The notes: generated from the sequence alone by a model not told the origin. 21,484 nt of DNA from Pseudomonadota bacterium (GCA_023433705.1 JAEYUC010000078.1:1-21484); one strand, 5' to 3'. Positions 1 through 10,249 are shown, counted from the first letter of the stretch. A program made the numbers and translations.

Positions 1-1105
1 GGTTCATCCAGCCGGTGCCTTCACGGCACGGCGTGCACTGGCCGCAGGACTCGCTCTTGTAGAAGCGCGACAGGCGCTCGAGCACCTTCACCATGCAGGT
101 GGTCTCGTCCATCACGATGACGGCGGCCGAACCGACCGACGAGCCCGCGGCCTTCAGCGAGTCGTAATCCATGTTCGCGGCCATGATCTTGTCGGCCGGC
201 AACACGTACACGGACGAACCGCCGGGGATGACGGCCTTCAGCTTGCGCCCGTCCTTCACGCCGCCCGCGATCTCGAGCAGTTCGGCGAACGGAATGCCCA
301 TCGGCAGCTCGTAGTTGCCGGGTTTGTTCACGTGGCCGGACACCGAGAAGATGGCCGTGCCGCCCGCGTTCGCGACGCCGAGCTTGGCGAACCACTCCGG
401 GCCCTTGCGCAGGATCGTCGGCACCGAGGCGTAGCTTTGCGTGTTGTTGATGGTCGTCGGCGCGCCGTACAGGCCGTACGCCGCCGGGAACGGTGGCTTG
501 AAACGCGGCTTGCCCTGCTTGCCCTCGAGCGAATCGAGCAGCGCGGTTTCCTCGCCGCAGATGTAGGCGCCGGCGCCCACCGCGGTGTAGAGGTCGAAAT
601 CGATGCCGGAGCCGAGGATGTTCTTGCCTAACAATCCGGCTTCATAGGCTTCCTTCACCGCCGCTTCGAAGCGCGGCACGGGTTCGCCCAGGAATTCGCC
701 GCGGATGTAGTTGTAACCCACCGTGGCGTTCATGCAGTAGCCGCCGATGGCCATGCCTTCGATCAGCGAATGCGGGTTGTAGCGCAGGATGTCGCGGTCA
801 TGGCAGGTGCCCGGCTCGGACTCGTCCGAGTTGCACACGGCGTATTTCTGCATCGTGGCGTCGCGCGGCATGAAGCTCCACTTCGTGCCGGTGGGGAAGC
901 CCGCGCCGCCGCGGCCGCGCAGGCCCGAGGCCTTCACCTGCTCGACGACGGAGATGCGCGTCGGCTTCTCCGCGAGGATCTTCTTCCACGCGTCGTAACC
1001 ACCGATCTTGAGGTAGTTCTCGAGCTTCCAGGACTCTTCGAACTTCAACGGCTCGAACACCGTGAGGTTCATCTTGTCCTTCCACTTTTCCAGTGCGCCT
1101 GCCAT
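1..1105 (-). CDS. nuoF: NADH-quinone oxidoreductase subunit F, 3'-truncated by the window edge
   Basis: NuoF is the NADH-oxidising, FMN-binding subunit of respiratory complex I, in the peripheral arm on the cytoplasmic side. It passes electrons from NADH through FMN to the iron-sulfur chain. The ATG at 1103-1105 opens about 368 codons that run off the window. The protein starts MAGALEKWKDKMNL. It contains the glycine-rich FMN-site motif GLRGRGGAGFPTGTKW, the segment GAGAYICGEETALLDSLEG typical of the NADH/FMN site, and ends at the edge with SESCGQCTPCREGTGWMN, which carries the first three cysteines of the N3 [4Fe-4S] site. The fourth cysteine and the C-terminus lie outside the window. The start is 12 nt after the nuoE stop, with AGGT in the gap as a weak ribosome binding site. 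It belongs to the nuo operon running leftwards; later subunits should follow beyond position 1. Identification is firm. Confidence 0.97.
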   Translation of the reverse strand, partial: MAGALEKWKDKMNLTVFEPLKFEESWKLENYLKIGGYDAWKKILAEKPTRISVVEQVKASGLRGRGGAGFPTGTKWSFMPRDATMQKYAVCNSDESEPGTCHDRDILRYNPHSLIEGMAIGGYCMNATVGYNYIRGEFLGEPVPRFEAAVKEAYEAGLLGKNILGSGIDFDLYTAVGAGAYICGEETALLDSLEGKQGKPRFKPPFPAAYGLYGAPTTINNTQSYASVPTILRKGPEWFAKLGVANAGGTAIFSVSGHVNKPGNYELPMGIPFAELLEIAGGVKDGRKLKAVIPGGSSVYVLPADKIMAANMDYDSLKAAGSSVGSAAVIVMDETTCMVKVLERLSRFYKSESCGQCTPCREGTGWMN

Positions 1106-1117
1106 CTAGTTAGACCT

Positions 1118-1660
1118 TCACTTCAGCTCGTCGAGCACCTTGTCCACCTTCTCGGGCGTCAGGTACTCGTGGAAAACGTGATCGACCATCATCATGGGCG
1201 CGCCCGTGCAGGCCGCGAGGCACTCTTCTTCCTTCTTGAGGAAGATGCGGCCGTCGGGCGTGCTCTCGCCGAGCTTGATCCCGAGTTTCTTCTCGCAATG
1301 CGCGACCAGGTCCTCGGCGCCGTTCAGCATGCAGCTGATGTTCGTGCAGATGCTGACGTGGTGCCGGCCGCAGGGATGCGTCTCGAACATCGAATAGAAG
1401 GTCGCGACTTCGTACACCTGGATCGACGGCAACCGCAGGTACTCGGCGACGCCATCCATCAGCTCCGGGGTCAGGAAGCCGTTGTTCTGTTCCTGCGTGA
1501 AACGCAGCGCGGACAACACGGCCGAACGCTGACGGCCCGTCGGGAAACGGCCGATCCACTCGTCGATCTCGTGGCGGGTGTGCTCGTTCAACAGGCGCGA
1601 CTTCTCGCCGAGCACGGGCTCGAACGTTCCACCATCCGCAGTCTTCACGACGTGCGTCAT
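1118..1660 (-). CDS. nuoE: NADH-quinone oxidoreductase subunit E
   Basis: NuoE is the 24-kDa subunit of complex I. It carries the off-path [2Fe-2S] cluster N1a next to the FMN of NuoF. The predicted protein is 180 aa, starting MTHVVKTADGG. It has the thioredoxin-like ferredoxin fold signature, with cluster ligands C105, C110 (CTNISC) and C147, C151 (CLAAC). The reading frame is open much further upstream inside nuoD, but the ATG at 1658-1660 gives the normal family length and overlaps the nuoD stop as ATGA, a classical translational-coupling arrangement. The upstream extension is a shadow of nuoD in another frame. All four ligands are present and no damage is visible. Confidence 0.97.
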   Translation of the reverse strand: MTHVVKTADGGTFEPVLGEKSRLLNEHTRHEIDEWIGRFPTGRQRSAVLSALRFTQEQNNGFLTPELMDGVAEYLRLPSIQVYEVATFYSMFETHPCGRHHVSICTNISCMLNGAEDLVAHCEKKLGIKLGESTPDGRIFLKKEEECLAACTGAPMMMVDHVFHEYLTPEKVDKVLDELK

Positions 1661-2910
1661 CGATCCACCTCTCCGAACACGATGTCCTGCGTACCGATCA
1701 CCGCGACCACGTCCGCGAGCATGTGTCCCTTGGTCATTTCCTCGAGCGCCGACAGGTGCGCGAAACCGGGCGCGCGACACTTCAGGCGATAGGGCTTGTT
1801 GGCGCCGTCCGAGATCAGGTAGACGCCGAACTCGCCCTTCGGCGCCTCGACCGCGGCGTAAGTCTCGCCCTCGGGCACCGTGTAACCTTCGGTGAACAGT
1901 TTGAAGTGATGGATGAGCGATTCCATGTCGCCCTTCATCTCCTCGCGGCTCGGCGGACGCACCTTGCGGTCGTCGATCATTACGGGGCCGGGATTGCGCT
2001 TCAGCCACTCGACGCACTGCTTGATGATGCGCGTGCTCTGGCGCAGCTCTTCCATGCGCACGAGATAACGGTCGTAGCAGTCGCCGTTCACGCCGATCGG
2101 AATGTCGAAGTCGAGATCGGCGTAGACCTCGTAGGGCTGCTTCTTGCGCAAGTCCCACACGATGCCGGAGCCGCGCAGCATCGGGCCGGAGAAACCCAGC
2201 GCCATCGCACGCTCCGGCGTCACGACGCCGATGTTCACGGTGCGCTGCTTCCAGATGCGGTTGTCGGTGAGCAGCGTTTCGTACTCGTCGATCGCCTTCG
2301 GGAAGCGTCCGACGAACTCGTCGATGAAATCGAGCAGCGACCCGGCGCGCGCCGCGTTCATCTGGTCCGCGCGCTTCTGCGAGCGCCACTTCGAAGCCTG
2401 GTACTTCGGCATCGAGTCCGGCAGGTCGCGATACACGCCGCCCGGGCGGTAGTACGTGGCATGCATGCGCGTGCCCGACACCGCCTCGTAACAATCCATG
2501 AGGTCTTCGCGTTCCTTGAACGCGAGCAGGAACACGGTCATCGCGCCGATGTCGAGCGCATGCGCGCCGAGCCACATCAGGTGGTTCAGGATGCGCGTGA
2601 CCTCGTCGAACATCACGCGGATGTACTGCGCGCGGATCGGCACTTCGACGCCGAGCAGGCGCTCGATCGCCATCACGTACGCGTGCTCGTTGCACATCAT
2701 CGAAACGTAGTCGAGCCGGTCCATGTAGCCGATCGACTGGTTGAACGGCTTCGACTCGGCGAGCTTTTCGGTGCCCCGGTGCAGCAGGCCAATGTGCGGG
2801 TCGGCCTTCTGGATGACCTCGCCGTCCATCTCGAGCACCAGGCGCAGCACGCCGTGCGCCGCCGGATGCTGCGGGCCGAAATTCATCGTGAAATTGCGGA
2901 TCTCGTTCAT
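1657..2910 (-). CDS. nuoD: NADH-quinone oxidoreductase subunit D (not fused to NuoC)
   Basis: NuoD is the 49-kDa subunit of complex I. With NuoB it forms the quinone-binding cavity near cluster N2. The 417-aa protein begins MNEIRNFTMNFGPQHPAAHG, carrying the family signature NFGPQHPAAHGVLRL, followed by GLLHRGTEKL and the NEHAY segment. The length is normal for the stand-alone form. Separate NuoC and NuoD is the arrangement of mitochondria-like and many proteobacterial complexes I and differs from the fused NuoCD of enteric bacteria. The start lies 12 nt after the nuoC stop (GAAG in the gap), and the stop overlaps the nuoE start by 4 nt. It is co-transcribed with the other nuo genes. Confidence 0.97.
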   Translation of the reverse strand: MNEIRNFTMNFGPQHPAAHGVLRLVLEMDGEVIQKADPHIGLLHRGTEKLAESKPFNQSIGYMDRLDYVSMMCNEHAYVMAIERLLGVEVPIRAQYIRVMFDEVTRILNHLMWLGAHALDIGAMTVFLLAFKEREDLMDCYEAVSGTRMHATYYRPGGVYRDLPDSMPKYQASKWRSQKRADQMNAARAGSLLDFIDEFVGRFPKAIDEYETLLTDNRIWKQRTVNIGVVTPERAMALGFSGPMLRGSGIVWDLRKKQPYEVYADLDFDIPIGVNGDCYDRYLVRMEELRQSTRIIKQCVEWLKRNPGPVMIDDRKVRPPSREEMKGDMESLIHHFKLFTEGYTVPEGETYAAVEAPKGEFGVYLISDGANKPYRLKCRAPGFAHLSALEEMTKGHMLADVVAVIGTQDIVFGEVDR

Positions 2911-2922
2911 GACTTCGACGCC

Positions 2923-3606
2923 TTATTTCACAGCTTTAAGGGCCGGGTCGTAACGGTTGTCGTCGCGGATGACTTTCGGCACCAGCGTGCGCGGCTCGAT
3001 GCTCACGGGCTCGTACACCACTCGTTGCTTGTCCGCGTCGTAACGCACCTCGACGTTGCCGATCAGCGGAAAGTCCTTGCGGAACGGATGGCCGATGAAG
3101 CCGTAGTCGGTGAGGATGCGGCGCAGGTCCGGATGCCCCGTGAACAGGATGCCGAACAGGTCGAACGCTTCGCGCTCGAACCAGTTCGCACCCGGCCAGA
3201 TGTCGACCACCGACGGGATGATCGGATCTTCCGCGTCTTCGCAGCGCGCGCGCAGGCGCAGTCGCTGGTTGTTGCTGACCGACAGAAGCTGATACGCCAC
3301 CGCGAAACGCGCGCCATCGTGCGGCTTGCGCGGCCCGCCGCGATTCACGCCGCGGCTGAAGCCCGTGGTCGTCGCGGAGTAGGTCTTCCACTCCGACGTG
3401 GCGTAATCCATGTAATCGATGCCGGCGAGGTCGATGAGCACCTCGAACTGCAACCCTGGCGTGTCGCGCAGCGCGAGACAGATCTCGAGCAGCTTCTCGG
3501 GCTGCACTTCGTAGCAGAGCTCGTCGGGCAACGACGGCGCGCGCAACACCAGTCCCGGCAGGCGCGCTTCGATCTTCGTGGCAAGGGCTGCGATTTTTTC
3601 GGTCAT
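2923..3606 (-). CDS. nuoC: NADH-quinone oxidoreductase subunit C
   Basis: NuoC is the 30-kDa structural subunit of the hydrophilic arm of complex I, contacting NuoD and NuoB. The ATG at 3604-3606 gives 227 aa starting MTEKIAALATKIEARLPG. The C-terminal half carries the family signature: EREAFDLFGILFTGHPDLRR, followed by ILTDYGFIGHPFRKDFPLIG. The frame is open further upstream, but that part is out-of-frame nuoB sequence, so the ATG just after nuoB (8 nt gap) was chosen. The ribosome binding site is poor, which suggests coupling to nuoB translation. Confidence 0.96.
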   Translation of the reverse strand: MTEKIAALATKIEARLPGLVLRAPSLPDELCYEVQPEKLLEICLALRDTPGLQFEVLIDLAGIDYMDYATSEWKTYSATTTGFSRGVNRGGPRKPHDGARFAVAYQLLSVSNNQRLRLRARCEDAEDPIIPSVVDIWPGANWFEREAFDLFGILFTGHPDLRRILTDYGFIGHPFRKDFPLIGNVEVRYDADKQRVVYEPVSIEPRTLVPKVIRDDNRYDPALKAVK

Positions 3607-3614
3607 CAGTGTTC

Positions 3615-4118
3615 TTATGCGGCGATCGTGCTGGTGCGCTCGATCTTCTTCTGCAGCTGGATGATTCCGTAGAGCAGCGCCTCGGCGGTCGGCGGGCAGC
3701 CTGGCACGTACACGTCGACGGGAACGATGCGGTCGCAGCCGCGAACCACGGCGTACGAATAGTGGTAGTAGCCGCCGCCGTTCGCGCACGAGCCCATCGA
3801 GATGACCCAGCGCGGCTCCGGCATCTGGTCGTAAACCTTGCGCAGCGCCGGCGCCATTTTGTTCACCAGCGTGCCGGCGACGATCATCACGTCGGACTGG
3901 CGCGGACTCGGGCGGAACACGACACCGAAGCGGTCGAGGTCATAACGCGAGGCACCGGCATGCATCATCTCGACCGCGCAGCACGCGAGGCCGAACGTCA
4001 TCGGCCACAGCGATCCGGTGCGAGCCCAGTTGAAGACCGTGTCGACGGTCGTCGTCAGGAATCCGCGCTCGGCGAAACCCTGCGGTTCGTTGTCAGGTGC
4101 GTTGTCTGCTAGTCCCAT
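3615..4118 (-). CDS. nuoB: NADH-quinone oxidoreductase subunit B
   Basis: NuoB (PSST) holds the terminal [4Fe-4S] cluster N2, which reduces quinone. The 167-aa protein starts MGLADNAPDNEPQG. The four ligands are visible: the tandem cysteines C46 and C47 (FGLACCAVEMM), C111 (GSCANGGG) and C141 (PGCPPTAEALL). The flanking quinone-cavity residues look normal. The chosen ATG at 4116-4118 lies within the last codons of nuoA, giving a 10-nt overlap; the longer open frame upstream is nuoA in another frame. The overlap suggests translational coupling with nuoA. Confidence 0.97.
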   Translation of the reverse strand: MGLADNAPDNEPQGFAERGFLTTTVDTVFNWARTGSLWPMTFGLACCAVEMMHAGASRYDLDRFGVVFRPSPRQSDVMIVAGTLVNKMAPALRKVYDQMPEPRWVISMGSCANGGGYYHYSYAVVRGCDRIVPVDVYVPGCPPTAEALLYGIIQLQKKIERTSTIAA

Positions 4119-4477
4119 TCGAGCGCTCCTTTCTTCCACTCGTAGATGAAGCCCACGACGAGGATGAACAGGAAGATGCCCATCGCGACGAGTCCGAACA
4201 CACCGATGCTGTCGAGCACCACCGCCCACGGAAAGAGGAAGGCGATTTCGAGGTCGAAGATGATGAACAGGATGGCGACGAGGTAATACCGCACGTCGAA
4301 TTTCATGCGGCTGTCTTCGAATGCTTCGAAGCCGCACTCGTACGGCGAGAGCTTCTCGGCGTCGGTGCGCGCCTTCGCCTTCCAGCGGCCGATCACGATG
4401 CCGAGCGTGAGCAGCACGAGCGCAAGGCCCGTGGCCACGGTGAGGAAAATCAAAACGGGCAGGTAATTTTCGAGCAT
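4109..4477 (-). CDS. nuoA: NADH-quinone oxidoreductase subunit A, first gene of the nuo operon
   Basis: NuoA (ND3 homologue) is a small membrane subunit at the junction of the peripheral and membrane arms of complex I. The protein is 122 aa, starting MLENYLPVLIFL. Three hydrophobic helices are visible at about residues 6-29, 62-83 and 90-113. The conserved loop SPYECGFEAF, with the cysteine known from ND3, is at about residues 44-53, and helix 2 contains DLEIAFLFPWA. It is the first nuo gene. The 109 nt between it and the upstream tRNA-Leu contain a terminator-like stem-loop. Confidence 0.96.
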   Translation of the reverse strand: MLENYLPVLIFLTVATGLALVLLTLGIVIGRWKAKARTDAEKLSPYECGFEAFEDSRMKFDVRYYLVAILFIIFDLEIAFLFPWAVVLDSIGVFGLVAMGIFLFILVVGFIYEWKKGALEWD

Positions 4478-4505
4478 GTCTGACAGTTCTGCGCCATCAC
4501 GAAAA

Positions 4506-4544
4506 GGGGCAGCAACCTCTCGATGATGAGAGACAACCGCCCCC
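4506..4544 (-). terminator. Nested stem-loop with short U-tract between tRNA-Leu and nuoA
   Basis: Read on the minus strand, an outer stem GGGGC/GCCCC encloses an inner stem CTCTC/GAGAG with a six-base loop. The outer stem is followed directly by TTTTC. It lies 43 nt downstream of the tRNA-Leu 3' end and 29 nt upstream of the nuoA start. It could terminate the secG-tRNA transcript or act as an attenuator in the nuo leader. The stems are short and the U-tract is only four bases, so this is tentative. Confidence 0.4.
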
Positions 4545-4586
4545 GGAAAAATTCGCGCGCGATTGTATCAGGTCGAATGAAAGTGA

Positions 4587-4671
4587 TGGTGCCGACGGGG
4601 AGACTCGAACTCCCACGGATCGCTCCGCTAGCCCCTCAAGCTAGTGTGTCTACCAATTCCACCACGTCGGC
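4587..4671 (-). tRNA. tRNA-Leu, anticodon GAG
   Basis: The reverse complement folds as a class II (long variable arm) tRNA: acceptor GCCGACG paired with CGTCGGC, discriminator A and encoded CCA. The anticodon stem CTAGC/GCTAG has loop TTGAGGG with anticodon GAG at 4635-4637. The variable arm is CGGA-GCGA-TCCG, and the T arm GGGAG-TTCGAGT-CTCCC. The D-arm sequence GGTGGAATTGGTAGACAC is typical of bacterial tRNA-Leu. It reads CUC/CUU leucine codons. The 5' end is only 15 nt from the secG stop, so it is probably co-transcribed with tpiA-secG and processed out. Confidence 0.97.
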
Positions 4672-4686
4672 GTGTTCAAAAATTCG

Positions 4687-5073
4687 TCAGGGCTTTTCCG
4701 GTGTCGCTGCCGGCTGCTCGACGGGAGCGGCCGGAACCGGCACCGCATTCGCGTCGACCGGCGGCGCCGTCGGCGCGGGCGCCGGGGCGGTCGTCGTCAC
4801 GGGAACCTTGTCGAGCAGCGATTCCGGCGCGGCGCGCACCTCGCCCCGAAATGCGTATGTCAGAAAAAGGCTGTTGATCATGAAAATGGCGGCAACCACC
4901 GCCGTCATGCGCGACAGGCCCGTAGTAGCGCCGCGCGCGCCGAAAACCGTTCCCGATGCACCCGCGCCGAAACCCGCACCCGCGTCCGCGCCTTTGCCAC
5001 GCTGCAACAGCACGAGTCCGACGATGATGAGGCCCGAGAGGACCTGCACTATTGTGAGAATGGTTCGCAACAT
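4687..5073 (-). CDS. secG: Protein translocase subunit SecG
   Basis: SecG is the small accessory subunit of the SecYEG protein-export channel. The 128-aa protein starts MLRTILTIVQVLSGLIIVGL. The two expected membrane helices lie at about residues 3-22 and 55-75. They are separated by the conserved glycine-rich loop with LLQRGKGADAGAGFGAGASG. The last 45-50 residues form a proline/alanine-rich tail of low complexity, a variable feature in this family. It is 15 nt downstream of tpiA and 15 nt upstream of tRNA-Leu, matching the common tpiA-secG-tRNA order. A GGGA about nine bases before the ATG is a plausible ribosome binding site. Confidence 0.95.
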   Translation of the reverse strand: MLRTILTIVQVLSGLIIVGLVLLQRGKGADAGAGFGAGASGTVFGARGATTGLSRMTAVVAAIFMINSLFLTYAFRGEVRAAPESLLDKVPVTTTAPAPAPTAPPVDANAVPVPAAPVEQPAATPEKP

Positions 5074-5088
5074 CTTGAATGTCCCAAA

Positions 5089-5841
<753 letters not shown>

Positions 5842-5872
5842 GTCTTCTGCCGGCGGCTGAGGAGGGCCGCTC

Positions 5873-5905
5873 AAAAAAGGGGCGGGATGATAGCGGCGGG
5901 CCCTT
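5873..5905 (-). terminator. Weak terminator-like element between glmM and tpiA
   Basis: On the minus strand, AAGGGC overlapping the glmM stop can pair with GCCCCTT (one bulged C). This is followed by a run of six T residues, unusual in such GC-rich sequence. The stem is short and the loop is long (about 16 nt). It may reduce read-through into tpiA. It is low confidence without a folding calculation. Confidence 0.3.
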
Positions 5906-7239
5906 CAGGACGCAACGCGGCGCACGACAGCCGCGATTTCTTCCGCACAACGCTGCGTATCGGTCTCGTCCCGGGCCTCGACCATGACGCGGATCACGGG
6001 TTCGGTGCCGGAGGGCCGGAGCACCACCCTGCCCTCGTCGCCCAACTGGGTTTCCACGCGCTGCACGGTTTCCCCGAGCTCCGGAACCGATTTCGGATCG
6101 AAGCGTTTGGCAACCTTCACGTTGATCATGGTCTGCGGGAAACGGTCCATGCCGGCCGCGAGCTCGGCCAGGCTCTGGCCAGTCTCGCGCATGACGGCGA
6201 GCACCTGCAATGCGGCCATCATCGCGTCGCCGGTGGTCGTCTTGTCGAGCAGCAGGATGTGCCCGGACGATTCACCGCCCACCTCGCCTCCCGTCTCGCG
6301 CAAGGCGCCTAACACGTAGCGGTCGCCGACCTGCGCGCGCCGGAAATCGATGCCTTGCCGACGCAGCGCGACCTCGAGTCCGAGATTGCTCATGACCGTG
6401 CCGACGACGGGACCCTTGAGCGTGCCCGCACGTTTGCGCGCGGTCGCGATGATATAGATGAGTTGATCGCCGTCGACGACGCGGCCCAGGCCATCGACCA
6501 TGACGAGGCGGTCGCCATCGCCGTCGAGCGCGATGCCGGCCGCGGCACGCACGCCGGGCACCGTGAGTTGCAGCAGTCCGGGTGAAGTGGAACCGCAACC
6601 GTCATTGATGTTGCGTCCATTCGGCGAGCAACCCATCGGGATGATTTCCGCGCCGAGATCCGTCAGCGTGCGCGGCACGACCTTGTAGCCCGCGCCATTG
6701 GCGCAGTCGACCACGAGCTTCATGCCCTCGAGCGTCATGCCCTTCGGCAGCGATTCGCGGCAGAAGTCCTGGTAATGACGCCGCGATTTGTCCACGCGCG
6801 TGGCGCGTCCGAGATCGACGGACGACAGCGTCATGGGACCCTTTTCGAGTTCGGCCTCGATGGCCTCTTCGATTTCGTCCGAGAGTTTGCCGCCGTCGCG
6901 GTCGAAGAACTTGATGCCGTTGTCGTCGTAGAGATTGTGAGAGGCGCTGATGACGACGCCGAAGTCGCACTCGAACTTGCGCGTCATGTACGCGATGCCC
7001 GGCGTCGGCAACGGACCGATCAGCAACACGTCGACGCCCGCGGCGACGAAACCGGCTTCGAGCGCCGCCTCGAACATGTAGCCCGAGAGTCGCGTGTCCT
7101 TGCCGATCAGCACGGTACCGCCCTCGGGCGCGAGCACGCGCGCCGCCGCACTCGCGAGACGCAATGCGAAGTCCACCGTCATGGGATGTTCGCCGACTCG
7201 TCCGCGAACTCCATCGGTGCCGAAATATTTACGAGACAT
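5905..7239 (-). CDS. glmM: Phosphoglucosamine mutase
   Basis: GlmM converts glucosamine 6-phosphate to glucosamine 1-phosphate, feeding UDP-GlcNAc, peptidoglycan and lipid A. The ATG at 7237-7239 gives 444 aa starting MSRKYFGTDGVRG, the standard N-terminus and length. The phosphoserine active site is S100 in ISASHNLYDDNGIKFF. The metal site DGDGDR is at 239-244, and the sugar-binding (GGESSGH) and phosphate-binding (RPSGTEP) motifs follow. The residue after ASHN is leucine where most family members have proline. A longer open frame upstream is folP read in another frame. The start overlaps the end of folP by 11 nt, so translation is probably coupled. Confidence 0.97.
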   Translation of the reverse strand: MSRKYFGTDGVRGRVGEHPMTVDFALRLASAAARVLAPEGGTVLIGKDTRLSGYMFEAALEAGFVAAGVDVLLIGPLPTPGIAYMTRKFECDFGVVISASHNLYDDNGIKFFDRDGGKLSDEIEEAIEAELEKGPMTLSSVDLGRATRVDKSRRHYQDFCRESLPKGMTLEGMKLVVDCANGAGYKVVPRTLTDLGAEIIPMGCSPNGRNINDGCGSTSPGLLQLTVPGVRAAAGIALDGDGDRLVMVDGLGRVVDGDQLIYIIATARKRAGTLKGPVVGTVMSNLGLEVALRRQGIDFRRAQVGDRYVLGALRETGGEVGGESSGHILLLDKTTTGDAMMAALQVLAVMRETGQSLAELAAGMDRFPQTMINVKVAKRFDPKSVPELGETVQRVETQLGDEGRVVLRPSGTEPVIRVMVEARDETDTQRCAEEIAAVVRRVAS

Positions 7240-8089
7240 CGAAATCCGCTCCCTGAACCACTGCCGCCGCGACTCGCACCGCATCGCGCGTCGCGGCCAC
7301 GTCGTGGGCGCGCACGATACGCGCTCCGTTGAGAACCGCAATGGCCGCCAGCGCCACGCTGCCCGCGACACGTTCGCCAACGGCACGGCCCGTGATCTTC
7401 GCGAGCATCGATTTGCGCGACAGGCCGACCGCCAGCGTCACCCCGAGCGACGCGAGTTCATCGAGACGCTTGAGCAACGCAAGATTGTCGACGATGCGCT
7501 TGCCGAATCCGAAACCGGGATCGATCGCGATGCGACTCTGCTCGATCCCCGCGTCGCGCGCCGCGGCGACACGCTCGGCGAGAAACGCGCTGACCTCGCT
7601 CACCACGTCCTCGTAGAAAGGCGCGTCCTGCATCGTGCGCGGCTCGCCCTTCATGTGCATGAGACAGACGCCGGCGCCGCTCGACGCGGCCACGTCGAGC
7701 GAACCCGGCTCGGCGAGAGCCCGCACGTCGTTGATGATGTCGGCGCCCGCGGCGATGGCCGCCTTCATGACTTCGGCCTTGGTGGTGTCGACGGAAATGA
7801 ATGTCGCGGGGAATTCGCGCCGCACGGCTTCGATGACCGGCACCACGCGATCCAGCTCTTCGGAGGTCGTCGCGGGCGAGGCGCCGGGCCGCGTGGACTC
7901 ACCCCCGACGTCGATGATCGCCGCGCCTTCCGCGATCAATCGGCGCGCCTGCTCGATCGCCGCATCGCGTGCGAGAAATCGTCCGCCATCGGAGAAGGAA
8001 TCGGGCGTGACGTTGAGCACACCCATGACGGCAGGAGTGCCGAGATCGATGACTCGATCCCGGCACTGCCAGGTTTCGGGGATACGCAT
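7229..8089 (-). CDS. folP: Dihydropteroate synthase
   Basis: FolP condenses p-aminobenzoate with 6-hydroxymethyl-dihydropterin pyrophosphate in folate synthesis and is the sulfonamide target. The 286-aa protein starts MRIPETWQCRDRV. Family motifs appear in order: NVTPDSFSDGG (26-36), GGESTRPGA, SVDTTKAEV, a DIINDVRAL segment, IDPGFGFGKR and GLSRKSMLAKITGR. The barrel is complete and the length is normal. It lies between ftsH (50 nt upstream) and glmM (11-nt overlap downstream), the classical ftsH-folP-glmM order. Confidence 0.97.
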   Translation of the reverse strand: MRIPETWQCRDRVIDLGTPAVMGVLNVTPDSFSDGGRFLARDAAIEQARRLIAEGAAIIDVGGESTRPGASPATTSEELDRVVPVIEAVRREFPATFISVDTTKAEVMKAAIAAGADIINDVRALAEPGSLDVAASSGAGVCLMHMKGEPRTMQDAPFYEDVVSEVSAFLAERVAAARDAGIEQSRIAIDPGFGFGKRIVDNLALLKRLDELASLGVTLAVGLSRKSMLAKITGRAVGERVAGSVALAAIAVLNGARIVRAHDVAATRDAVRVAAAVVQGADFDVS

Positions 8090-8105
8090 GCCGACGACGG
8101 CCCGG

Positions 8106-8130
8106 GTCTACGGCCCTTGTCTACGGCCTT
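8106..8130. repeat. Near-perfect tandem 12/13-bp repeat between folP and ftsH
   Basis: The plus strand reads GTCTACGGCCCTT directly followed by GTCTACGGCCTT, a tandem duplication with one base deleted. It fills half of the 50-nt ftsH-folP gap. It is probably a slippage duplication; no regulatory role can be shown. Confidence 0.6.
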
Positions 8131-8139
8131 GCAGCCGCG

Positions 8140-10047
<1,908 letters not shown>

Positions 10048-10191
10048 AGGTTTACCCTCGCGGGGCGACCAGCCCGGCATGCAGGATCAGGGGCACGCTA
10101 CACCATCCCCAAAACACCTGCCAGCAGGGAAAGCTCAGAAGCGCACGCCCGGCCGTATCGGCTTGATTTGGCGGTGTCTTGGGCGGTTTTG

Positions 10192-10218
10192 ATGTGGCCT
10201 GCACCATTTGGTTTCAAC
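10192..10218 (-). promoter_or_regulatory. Candidate heat-shock (sigma-32-like) promoter for ftsH
   Basis: On the minus strand GTTGAAA (10218-10212), a 14-nt spacer and CCACAT (10197-10192) resemble the sigma-32 consensus CTTGAAA-N(11-16)-CCCCAT, with one mismatch in each box. It lies about 145 nt upstream of the chosen ftsH start and points into ftsH. In E. coli the rlmE-ftsH operon is heat-inducible, so a conserved control is plausible. This is pattern matching only. Confidence 0.45.
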
Positions 10219-10223
10219 CCCAA

Positions 10224-10241
10224 GGCGCAAATGGCGCAAAT
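10224..10241. repeat. Perfect tandem 9-bp repeat upstream of yhbY
   Basis: GGCGCAAAT occurs twice in a row with no spacer. It lies where a -35 element would be expected for the TACAAT box at 10250-10255, which has no recognisable -35 hexamer. It could be a binding site for an activator or repressor, or a chance duplication. Confidence 0.6.
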
Positions 10242-10249
10242 CGAACACT

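Noticed and set aside
1723..3672. 649-codon open frame on the plus strand opposite nuoD and nuoC
   Set aside because: It spans two real genes in antisense, has no recognisable domain and shows shadow-type composition.
5842..5874. Longer tpiA starting at TTG 5874
   Set aside because: No ribosome binding site, and the added residues MSGPPQPPAED lie outside the conserved N-terminus of the family.
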